Of a stretch of 64,000 bases of DNA, positions 13,011-22,300 are shown one piece after another. Positions within the stretch are counted from its first letter, which is position 1. Every line of letters begins with the position of its first letter. The stretch is from Pseudomonas sp. B28(2017). GTDB lineage: Bacteria > Pseudomonadota > Gammaproteobacteria > Pseudomonadales > Pseudomonadaceae. Under the pieces are notes generated by a model. It did not search any database. It was given only the letters and a program-made list of their open reading frames with translations, and had not been told where the DNA came from. Made by a program: the position numbers and the translations under genes. Location: assembly GCF_002113025.1 (NCBI RefSeq), contig NZ_NEJH01000005.1, forward strand, positions 124,001-188,000. The letters are read 5' to 3'.

Positions 13011-14453
13011 ATGTCCGATGTTGAAGTAAAGAAAACGCAGGAAAGCTTGCAGGATCGCCTGGCTCAGGTGGTTGAGTTGCTGCAGCGCCAGCGTGTGGTA
13101 GAAGACCTGACTCACCGCCAGGAAGGCCCGCACCATGACCGGGTCGAGAACCTGGTCCACCGGCAGAACCTTGTCGAGTTGCAACGCAAGCTCGATGACC
13201 TGCACTCCGCCGACGTCGCCTATATCCTTGAAGCCTTGCCGCTGGACGACCGCCTGACGCTCTGGCAATTGGTCAAGGCCGATCGTGACGGCGACATCCT
13301 TCTCGAAGTATCCGATTCGGTTCGTGAATCGCTGATCGCCGACATGGACGATCACGAGCTCCTGGCAGCGGCCAAGGACATGGATGCCGATGAACTCGCT
13401 GACCTGGCCTCCGAGCTGCCGCGAGATGTCGTCCATGAGCTCATGGAGACCCTCGACCAGCAACAACGCGAGCGTGTGCGTTCGGCACTGTCCTACGACG
13501 AGGAGCAGGTCGGTGCGTTGATGGACTTCGAGATGGTGACCATCCGCGAGGATGTCAGCCTTGAAGTGGTCTTGCGTTATCTGCGCCGTCTCAAGGAGTT
13601 GCCGGGTCATACCGACAAGTTGTTCGTAGTCGACTACGACGGCGTCCTCAAGGGCGTGTTGCCGATCAAGCGTTTGCTGGTCAACGATCCGGACAAACAG
13701 GTTTCCGAGGTGATGGCCAGCGATCCGGTGAGTTTTCACCCGGACGAAGACGCATACGATGCTGCGCAGGCGTTCGAGCGTTATGACTTGATCTCCGCGC
13801 CCGTGGTCGACAAGAACGGCAAGCTGATCGGTCGTCTGACCATCGATGAAATGGTCGACCTGATCCGTGAAGAGAGCGAAAGCGAAGTTCTCAACATGGC
13901 GGGTCTGCGTGAAGAAGAAGATATTTTTGCGTCGGTCTGGAAGTCCCTGCGTAACCGTTGGGCCTGGCTGGCGATCAATCTTATTACCGCGTTCGTGGCT
14001 TCCCGGGTCATCGGTTTGTTTGAAGGTTCGATCGAGAAACTCGTGGCGCTTGCGGCATTGATGCCGATCGTGGCGGGGATCGGTGGTAACTCGGGCAACC
14101 AGACCATCACCATGATTGTTCGGGCCATGGCGCTGGATCAGGTGAGCACCGGTAATACCTCGCGCCTGATGCGCAAGGAATTGGCCGTCGCGTTGATTAA
14201 CGGCGTGATCTGGGGCGGGGTGATTGGTGCGGTTGCCTACCTGCTCTATGGCAGTTGGTCATTGGGCGTGGTGATGACCGCCGCGATGACGCTCAACTTG
14301 CTACTGGCGGCATTGATGGGGGTTCTGATCCCTATGACCCTGGCGAAGATGGGGCGCGATCCGGCAATGGGCGCCAGTGTGATGATTACGGCCATGACCG
14401 ACAGTGGAGGCTTTTTCATCTTCCTCGGGCTGGCGACAATCTTCCTGCTCTGA
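13011..14453 (+). CDS. mgtE: Magnesium transporter MgtE
   Basis: This 480-residue inner-membrane Mg2+ channel/transporter is gated by cytoplasmic magnesium. The N-terminal superhelical domain (about 1-170) includes LHSADVAYILEALPLDDRL. Two CBS domains (about 175-290) include VVDYDGVLKGVLPI and VVDKNGKLIGRLTIDEMVDLI. The C-terminal domain has five membrane helices with the MPIVAGIGGNSGNQTITM pore signature and the closing TDSGGFFIFLGLATIFLL. ATG 13011 gives the usual N terminus and has GGGAGTGGAG upstream; the frame is open from 12981. It corresponds to PA0913 near rsmA in P. aeruginosa. Confidence 0.96.
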   Translation: MSDVEVKKTQESLQDRLAQVVELLQRQRVVEDLTHRQEGPHHDRVENLVHRQNLVELQRKLDDLHSADVAYILEALPLDDRLTLWQLVKADRDGDILLEVSDSVRESLIADMDDHELLAAAKDMDADELADLASELPRDVVHELMETLDQQQRERVRSALSYDEEQVGALMDFEMVTIREDVSLEVVLRYLRRLKELPGHTDKLFVVDYDGVLKGVLPIKRLLVNDPDKQVSEVMASDPVSFHPDEDAYDAAQAFERYDLISAPVVDKNGKLIGRLTIDEMVDLIREESESEVLNMAGLREEEDIFASVWKSLRNRWAWLAINLITAFVASRVIGLFEGSIEKLVALAALMPIVAGIGGNSGNQTITMIVRAMALDQVSTGNTSRLMRKELAVALINGVIWGGVIGAVAYLLYGSWSLGVVMTAAMTLNLLLAALMGVLIPMTLAKMGRDPAMGASVMITAMTDSGGFFIFLGLATIFLL

Positions 14454-14467
14454 AGTCCCGTTCATTG

Positions 14468-14494
14468 AAAACCCGCCGTTGGCGGGTTTTTTTT
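14468..14494 (+). terminator. Terminator of mgtE
   Basis: AAAACCCGCC / GGCGGGTTTT is closed by a short loop and followed by a run of eight T. Confidence 0.92.
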
Positions 14495-14511
14495 GGGCCT
14501 GAATTTCAGGC

Positions 14512-14539
14512 AAAAAAAAAGCCAGCGATCAGGCTGGCT
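14512..14539 (-). terminator. Terminator of amrZ
   Basis: On the minus strand AGCCAGCCTGATCGCTGGCT is followed by nine T, about 17 bases after the amrZ stop. Confidence 0.9.
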
Positions 14540-14556
14540 TGAGCTTTCAGCTTGAA

Positions 14557-14883
14557 TCAGGACGCGTCGGCGGCCATTTCAGCGTCATGCGCGATCAGCG
14601 AAACCAGGGCGTTTTGCTGTCGATGGGAGAGTTGGCGGAAGCGTTGCAGCAGCTCCCGTTCGTGCAAGGAGAGCTCCGGGCTGTCCAGGCGCATGCTCAA
14701 CTCTTCTCCCAGTGCGCCTTCCTGAATAAGACTCTGCTCAAGGCGCGCAATGATTTCGGAGTTCATGCTGCGATGATGATTGCGAGCCACCTCGGCAATG
14801 CGTTCACGCATTCCGTCTGGCAGACGTACGACGAACTTGTCAGCCGTACGGCTGGAATAAATTGCCTGTTTCAATGGGCGCAT
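14557..14883 (-). CDS. amrZ: Ribbon-helix-helix transcription regulator AmrZ (AlgZ)
   Basis: The 108-residue protein is nearly the same throughout as P. aeruginosa AmrZ, starting [19 protein letters not shown]. The Arc-type ribbon-helix-helix spans about residues 14-66, with [18 protein letters not shown] and [18 protein letters not shown]; the C-terminal tetramerisation tail follows. AmrZ represses fleQ and flagella and controls alginate, EPS and c-di-GMP genes. It is transcribed alone and ends at its own terminator. In P. fluorescens F113 the orthologue is a global regulator of motility and iron genes, so its presence near the flagellar block fits. Identification is by recognition, not search. 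Confidence 0.95.
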   Translation of the reverse strand: MRPLKQAIYSSRTADKFVVRLPDGMRERIAEVARNHHRSMNSEIIARLEQSLIQEGALGEELSMRLDSPELSLHERELLQRFRQLSHRQQNALVSLIAHDAEMAADAS

Positions 14884-15294
14884 ATATTTAACCGGTTAGT
14901 TCAGGGGAGCGGTTTTCGGGATTGGCCGCAGGATGTCTGGTAGGACAAGCACTCTGACCAAATGTTCAACCTGAATTGATAGAGACGCACATCATGCCTC
15001 AAACCAGCCAGATCATTGGCGTCAATTCTATGACAAATATTGAACGGTATAAAGGCGTTCTGCCAGCACCAATTATCAGAAATGCGGACTGGTTTGAAAA
15101 GCTCGACCGGGCCGTATTGCTTAATGCATCCCCCGCCTGACTAAAGATTTCTGACGGGAGGAATAAGCGGACTCGATCCCCGTTCCTTGCCTTTACAGGA
15201 TAGTGGCAAATGGCCGATTTACTAGGGGAAGTCGTATGGAGGGGCGAATTCGGGATGGATGGCAGGCTATTGCAGCGGATCTGCCAGGCCGGGA
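14884..15294. other. Gap upstream of amrZ
   Basis: About 410 bases hold the amrZ promoter region (minus strand) and one tiny open frame described separately. AT content is raised near 14990-15060. No hairpin with a T-run, tRNA or known sRNA was recognised. Confidence 0.4.
14994..15140 (+). CDS. Possible 48-codon ORF
   Basis: An ATG-initiated frame gives MPQTSQIIGVNSMTNIERYK and ends FEKLDRAVLLNASPA. The upstream GATAGAGACG is a poor ribosome site. The composition is less GC-rich than nearby genes. I do not recognise it; it may be a genuine small protein, a decayed fragment or chance. Confidence 0.2.
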   Translation: MPQTSQIIGVNSMTNIERYKGVLPAPIIRNADWFEKLDRAVLLNASPA

Positions 15295-15474
15295 TTAACG
15301 CAGCACCGGATCAAACTTGATCTTGCGTCCGGCAATCAGCGCGAGCACGAACAGACTGGTGAAGACACCACAGGCGATCAGGGGGAGGGTGACGACCATG
15401 TCCTGGGTCAATGACAGATGAAAAATGCCGCTCGACAAGGCGAGGATGAAAAAACTCGCGGCTGATCTGGACAT
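15295..15474 (-). CDS. Small two-helix membrane protein, 59 residues
   Basis: Starting MSRSAASFFILALSSGIFH, the protein has two hydrophobic stretches (about 5-20 and 28-48) and ends GRKIKFDPVLR, a positively charged tail. The ribosome site CCAGGAG lies seven bases before the ATG. It begins 21 bases after the stop of another small minus-strand gene, so the two are probably cotranscribed. It is too short for common ORF cut-offs. The function is unknown; the topology suggests a small inner-membrane protein with the tail in the cytoplasm. Confidence 0.7.
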   Translation of the reverse strand: MSRSAASFFILALSSGIFHLSLTQDMVVTLPLIACGVFTSLFVLALIAGRKIKFDPVLR

Positions 15475-15495
15475 GCTGTGCTCCTGGTGGGGGAT

Positions 15496-15729
15496 TCAAA
15501 ATACCAAACGTTCGGATGATGGCGCTGCAAGCAGAGTGTTTTCCTTGCTCGCTTGCGGGCTGACAAATCCGTGCCGATCACTCAATTCCGCCAGTGGCGG
15601 CGCCTTTTGCAACTGAAGGTAATGCGGCATACGTTGGGCAACCTGCGTAACGCTGCTCTCGGGAATAAAATGAAATCCCGGTAAGACTGCCAGTACGATT
15701 GCATTCGAGAGTAAAAGGACGCTGTTCAT
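15496..15729 (-). CDS. Small exported or membrane-anchored protein, 77 residues
   Basis: I chose the ATG at 15729 (MNSVLLLSNAIVLAVLPGFHF) because it gives a convincing hydrophobic N-terminal segment and has CCGAGG upstream; the open frame runs to 15813 but the extra part is Cys/His/Arg-rich and unlikely. The remainder (SVTQVAQRMPHYLQLQKAPPLAELSDRHG) is soluble and probably periplasmic. It sits just upstream of the 59-residue membrane protein on the same strand. No family is recognised. Confidence 0.55.
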   Translation of the reverse strand: MNSVLLLSNAIVLAVLPGFHFIPESSVTQVAQRMPHYLQLQKAPPLAELSDRHGFVSPQASKENTLLAAPSSERLVF

Positions 15730-15844
15730 GGCGCGGGCCTCGGTTGCTCTGTGAGAACAGTAGAAGCAGCGGGCATGCCAGAGTCTATCGGCAAATAAAA
15801 TCTTTAAAAACAATGAATTAAGTTATTTTTTGGTAAAGCGCCAC

Positions 15845-15889
15845 ATTGCATTTTGCATGGGTGGCTTTTTGCAGTAATGCAATTTGCAC
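15845..15889. repeat. Cluster of TTGCA/TGCAA palindromic half-sites
   Basis: ATTGCATTTTGCAT and AATGCAATTTGCA lie 17 bases apart upstream of the small minus-strand gene pair. The spacing and symmetry resemble a transcription-factor operator, but I cannot name the factor. Confidence 0.35.
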
Positions 15890-16021
15890 GGTAAACAGGT
15901 CCGCCCCCGGCAGAGGTGTCTGCCTACACTTAAAAAGCCCTACGGACGACATGACAAAAGCGGGCCCTGCCGTTAACATGCACGCCGTCCATCGCGCCGC
16001 GTTTCGTTGCGGCCGACTTGT

Positions 16022-16098
16022 GTCTCAGTAGCTCAATTGGATAGAGCATCCCCCTCCTAAGGGGAAGGTTGGCAGTTCGAACCTGCCCTGGGACACCA
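16022..16098 (+). tRNA. tRNA-Arg(CCT)
   Basis: The 77-base gene has the acceptor pair GTCTCAG / CTGGGAC (one G-T), anticodon CCT in the loop CTCCTAA on a TCCCC/GGGGA stem, T arm GGCAGTTCGAACCTGCC and an encoded CCA. It borders the accessory segment to its right. Confidence 0.96.
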
Positions 16099-16363
16099 TA
16101 TTTTGCAGATCCCCCCGCCTGTTTCCTGTATCAGCCCTTCATTTTCGCAACCTGTAGACAAATTCAGGTGCCTGGATGGATCGAATCCATCAACTCTACC
16201 TTCGCGACTTTCCGTCTCCCCTCCCAAGTAGTCTGAATCTCCCATTCCGCCTGGGAGTATCGGCCAATGTGCAGCCTCCGCCGCTTGTTCATAGTTGTGA
16301 CCAATAGAACCGAAAATGGTCCACGGTCGGCCCCCGATGACTGGACCCACTGAGGAGAAAGTC

Positions 16364-19300
16364 ATGACTATGCGCAAGAAAACCTCATCGTCAACGAGTG
16401 ACCTGGCCAATATCGCCGGTGACCATCCTTCACCCGTCAGCCACGACTGGACTTTTACCTATGTGAGCGATCGATCCCGCCTTTACACTCCGCTCGTCAC
16501 CACCGACCTGAAAGACTACGCCCCCGGCAGCACTGCCATCATCACGGCCAGCGGCTTCTCCGCCGGCAGTACAGTGACGCTCGAAGTGGACCACGCCATC
16601 GGTGCTGGCGCGGATGGTGTGTGGGGCACGTCCGACGATGTGCTCGATACCAACACCGGCGCGGGGCACGAGCCCTGGTCTGTGACCGACGGCGGCGCCG
16701 GCGATCTCGACGGCCAGGTCAACGGCAGCGTCACCACCTCATGGTACGTGAATCCCGACGACTCGGCAGGCGCGACGTTTTTGCTTACAGCTACCTCTGC
16801 GGGTGCCGATGGAGTCGTCGGCACTGGTGACGACACCGTGGCGACAACGTCGTTTACGGACAGCAGTCCGGGTGCCGTGGCGACCGGTGTGACCGTTACA
16901 CTGGACGAAACGGCCGGGTTGCAGAACGGTGCTGCCACTCCAGTCCCAGCAGGAGACGCTGACGACAACGACACGTCATTGACCTTGCCTACGGCGTTTT
17001 CTGGCCGGCTGGCGACACTGCTGGCCGCTACCGCTCCGACAGAAACCTTGATTGGCGCCGCATTGAGTGGTTACAACGGCTCAAACACAGGCCTCAATGC
17101 GTTCACGATCGCGCCCGCTGCCGGCGGAGTCATCACGGATATCCGGTTTACCAAAGCAGACGGCACCCTGCTCGATGGGGTGGATAGCGAACGCGACACT
17201 GCTGGCGGTGTCAGCATTTACCTCTATACCGATACGGAGAACAACAACGTTCTCCTTGGTCGCGCAGCCAAATTGAATGGCGACGCAGACCCTGCCGGTG
17301 CGATCGTCTTTGCTGCCTATATTGAAGAGACCGGATCGCCGGTCACTGGTGGCAAGATCTGGACGGTGCTGTACCAGCCGCTCTATCACGGAGATACCGG
17401 CACCCCCGACGACTCGATCAATCTGGATCAGAAGGTCTTCATTGGCACCAGCGAGGACACGAATTTCAGCCTGGCTGGGGCGCCGTCGGGGCAGCAGTTG
17501 TTCCTGATGTTCACGACCGAGGGCGCGACGGCCGATGTGAACGGTCGGATTCCCGGTGTCTCGATCATCGTCACGGGCAAGAATCCGCTGGATCAGTCGG
17601 CAAGCAGCGCTGCCATCACCAGCGCCGATACGGTCAACAGCAGTCAGGGCGGCGGCAACACGACTCTGGGCACCAATAACCAGGCGATCACCGAACAGGA
17701 AGGTCTGCGCTTCAGCTTTGTCACCGGTGCCAGGGCGGACGTCACGATCCCCAACCTGAGCCCAGGCGAAGCGGGTGTCGAATCGAACATCGACTTCACT
17801 CAATACTTCGGCGCCCGCGCCGCGACCTTCAGAGTCGTGCAGGAGACGGGTGGCACGACCGCGAAAGTCTTGCTCACAGCCTTCAAGAACGCCGACAACG
17901 TCGGCGGGTCGCAGAGCGGCGAAAACTTCATCAACAGCTACGCCAACGACAACGGCGAAAGGGTCGCAATCACCAACGGCAGTGTCACCGTGAAGACGTT
18001 CGCGGGCGCCACCGTCACCAACGCTGTCATCACCTACAACGCCGACGGCACAGTGCTGATCACCGGCGTTCCGACCGACTCACAGATTACCTACGGCACG
18101 GCGACCGACCATAACCGCGTGTTGATCGAGAACGCCGGGTTGCTGACCGCCAAGAATGGCGATAAGACGCACGCAGACTTCGACATCGGTGGTTTCAAGG
18201 TGTTGCAGACCAACACGGTAACCACCGAAATCGGCTCCAAGATCGTCTTCGAAGATGACGGACCAAGCATCAGCACCACTGGCACGGAGCCGACGCTGAC
18301 GGTGGATGAAACGGTACTGGCGACCAACGCCACCCAGAGCTTTGCCGCCAACTTCACCTCGGCGTTTGGCGCCGATGGTGCCGGCACTCTGACCTATGCG
18401 CTGGGCGTGGTGGCCGGAGCTTCCGGGCTGACCGACACGGCCACCGGCGAGGCGGTGAACCTGTCGCTCAATGGCACGGTGGTGGAGGGCCGAACGGCCA
18501 CGGGCAACTTGCTGGTGTTCACGGTCAGTGTGGCTGCCAACGGTGATGTCACCCTCGACCAGCTCCGCGCCGTGGTGCATTCCAACACCAGCAATCCCGA
18601 TGACTCGACGAGCCTGACCTCGGATAACCTGGTAACACTGACGGCAACCAAGACCGACAAGGACGGCGACAGCGCCCAGGCGACGCTGAACATCGGACAG
18701 AACCTGGTGTTCAAGGATGACGGACCAAGCATCAGCACCACCGGCGTGGAGCCGACACTGACGGTGGACGAAACGGTGCTGGCAACCAACGCCACCCAGA
18801 ACTTTGCCGCCAACTTCAGCTCGGCGTTTGGCGCCGATGGTGCCGGCACTCTGACCTATGCGCTGGGCGTGGTGGCCGGAGCCTCCGGGCTGACCGACAC
18901 GGCCACCGGCGAGGCGGTGAACCTGTCGCTCAATGGCACGGTGGTGGAGGGCCGAACGGCCACGGGCAACCTGCTGGTGTTCACGGTCAGTGTGGCCGCC
19001 AACGGTGATGTCACCCTCGATCAGATCCGCGCCGTGGTGCATTCCAATACCAGCAATCCGGATGATTCGACGAGTTTGACCTCGGACAACCTGGTGATGT
19101 TGACGGCAACCAAGACCGACAAGGACGGCGACAGCGCCCAGGCAACCCTCAACATCGGGCAGAACCTGGTGTTCAAGGACGACGGACCAAGCATCAATAT
19201 CACCGGCGTGGAGCCGACACTGACGGTGGACGAAACGGTGCTGGCAACCAACGATACCCAGAACTTTGCCGCCAACTTCACCTCGGCGTTTGGCGCCGAT

Positions 19301-22300
19301 GGCGCCGGCACCCTGACCTATGCGCTGGGCGTGGTGGCCGGAGCCTCCGGGCTGACCGACACGGCCACCGGCGAGGCGGTGAACCTGTCGCTCAACGGCA
19401 CCGTAGTGGAAGGGCGTACGGCCACGGGCAACCTGCTGGTGTTCACGGTCAGTGTGGCCGCCAACGGTGATGTCACCCTCGACCAGCTCCGCGCCGTGGT
19501 GCATCCCGACGCGACCAATCCGGATGATTCGAAGACGTTGACCTCGGACAACCTGGTGATGTTGACGGCAACCAAGACCGACAGGGACGGCGACAGTGCC
19601 CAGGCGACGCTGAACATCGGGCAGAACCTGGTGTTCAAGGACGACGGACCAAGCATCAGCACCACTGGCGTGGAGCCAACGCTGACGGTGGACGAAACGG
19701 TGCTGGCAACCAACGATACCCAGAGCTTTGCCGCCAACTTCAGCTCGGCGTTTGGCGCCGATGGCGCCGGCACCCTGACCTATGCGTTGGGTGTGGTGGC
19801 CGGGGCTTCCGGGTTGACCGACACGGCCACCGGTGAGGCGGTGAACCTGTCGCTCAACGGCACCGTGGTGGAAGGGCGTACGGCCACGGGCAACTTGCTG
19901 GTGTTCACGGTCAGTGTGGCTGCCAACGGTGATGTTACCCTCGACCAGCTCCGCGCCGTGGTGCATTCCAACACCAGCAATCCCGATGACTCGACGAGCC
20001 TGACCTCGGACAACCTGGTAACACTGACGGCAACCAAGACCGACAAGGACGGCGACAGCGCCCAGGCGACGCTGAACATCGGACAGAACCTGGTGTTCAA
20101 GGATGACGGACCAAGCATCAGCACCACTGGCGTGGAGCCAACGCTGACGGTGGATGAAACGGTACTGGCGACCAACGCCACCCAGAGCTTTGCCGCCAAC
20201 TTCAATTCGGCGTTTGGCGCCGATGGCGCCGGCACCCTGACCTATGCGCTGGGCGTGGTGGCTGGGGCTTCCGGGCTGACCGACACGGCCACCGGCGAGG
20301 CGGTGAGCCTGTCGCTCAACGGCACCGTAGTGGAAGGCCGTACGGCCACGGGCAACCTGCTGGTGTTCACGGTCAGTGTGGCCGCCAACGGTGATGTCAC
20401 CCTCGACCAGCTCCGCGCCGTGGTGCATCCCGATGCGACCAATCCGGATGACTCGAAGACATTGACCTCGGACAACCTGGTGACACTGACGGCGACCAAG
20501 ACCGACAGGGACGGCGACAGTGCCCAGGCGACGCTGAACATCGGACAGAATCTGGTGTTCAAGGACGACGGACCAAACATCAATACCACCGGTGTGGAGC
20601 CGACGCTGACGGTGGACGAAACGGTGCTGGCAACCAACGATACCCAGAACTTTGCCGCCAACTTCAGCTCGGCGTTTGGCGCCGATGGCGCCGGCACCCT
20701 GACCTATGCGCTGGGCGTGGTGGCGGGTGCTTCCGGGCTGACCGACACGGCCACCGGCGAGGCGGTGAACCTGTCGCTCAACGGCACAGTAGTGGAAGGC
20801 CGTACGGCCACGGGCAACCTGCTGGTGTTCACGGTCAGTGTGGCCGCCAACGGCAGCGTCACCCTTGATCAGCTCCGCGCCGTGGTGCATTCCAACACCA
20901 CCAATCCGGATGATTCGAAGACGTTGACCTCGGACAATCTGGTGACACTGACGGCGACCATAACCGACAAGGAGGGCGACAGCGCCCAGGCGACGCTGAA
21001 CATCGGGCAGAACCTGGTGTTCAAGGACGACGGACCGAGCATCAGCACCACCGGCGTGGAGCCAACGCTGACGGTGGATGAAACGGTACTGGCGACCAAC
21101 GCCACCCAGAGCTTCGCCGCCAATTTCACCTCGGCGTTTGGCGCCGATGGCGCCGGCACCCTGACCTATGCGCTGGGCGTGGTGGCCGGGGCTTCCGGGC
21201 TGATCGACACGGCCTCGGGCCAGGCGGTGAACCTGTCGCTCAATGGCGCTGTAGTCGAAGGCCGCACAGCCACGGGCAACCTGCTGGTGTTCACGGTCGG
21301 CGTAGCCGCCAATGGCAGCGTCACCCTCGACCAGCTCCGCGCCGTGGTGCATTCCGACGCCAGCAATCCGGATGATTCGAAGACGTTGACCTCGGACAAC
21401 CTGGTGACGCTGACGGCGATCAAGACCGACGGGGACGGAGACAGCGCTCAGGCGACGCTGAACATCGGGCAGAACCTGGTGTTCAAGGACGATGGGCCGG
21501 CACTCGCTTTCGGCAACCTGATCGGGACCGGTAGTGTCCTTGCGCAATCCGGGTTCTGGAATATGGCGACGGGAGCCGACGGGCTGGGTGCGGCCGGTCT
21601 GGATATCTCGTTGGTCAATAACCAGTTCACCCTCGTCAGGCCGGACAACACGACCACGACCGGGACCGGCACGCTTCACGAGCTGTCGCCATCACCGGAT
21701 GTCAATGGCGCGTACCAATTCACGGGAACCTTGACCGGTGATTTCGACAACAACGCCGCAACGGCGAATACCACCGTCGACTACACGTTGACCGCCTACG
21801 CCGATGGTCGCTATGCACTGGATCTGGTGCAAGGCTTCAGTTCGACGATCGTGCTCAGCAGTGCCGACGGCTCGCTCGCAGCCGGCGGCCCGGATTCGGT
21901 GCGCACATTGTTGATTCCGCAGACGAGTAACCCGGCTATTCCTTCGACCTCCGAGGAGATCGTATTCTTTTCCGCGAAGGCGCTGGCGTCGACCTCGGAC
22001 ATCCTGGCCGGCATCGGGCTCGGAGCACCCGACCCCACCGAAGCCGCGCTACAGACCAACCCGCTGCCATCGTACATAGACCCGGCGGCCATGAACGTCA
22101 GCACGTCCGGCATCGGCGTCGGCAACAACGTTTTCCAGGGAGATAACCTGGCGGCAATCAGCGCAGCCGATGAAAGTTTCGTCATCAATCCAGAGAGCCT
22201 GCTGACGGGAATGAAGGTCTTCATCGACAACTCCGTGGCGGGTTACAACACCGCGACCGAAGACCTGTACTACCGGATCTACTACGCGGATGGCACGTTC

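Noticed and set aside
16075-16098. tRNA-Arg(CCT) 3' end as an att site
   Set aside because: I looked for a second copy of the TTCGAACCTGCCCTGGGACA end up to 24.7 kb and saw none; without an integrase an attachment site cannot be claimed.
18245-21478. Tandem array considered as CRISPR or satellite DNA
   Set aside because: The unit is 462 bp, entirely coding, and lacks short repeats with unique spacers; no cas genes are nearby.
18080-21679. 1199-codon open frame on the minus strand across the repeats
   Set aside because: It is the antisense shadow of a GC-rich, in-phase tandem repeat; it reads as repeated Arg/His/Gly-rich blocks with no family resemblance and no ribosome site, while the plus frame has clear domain structure.
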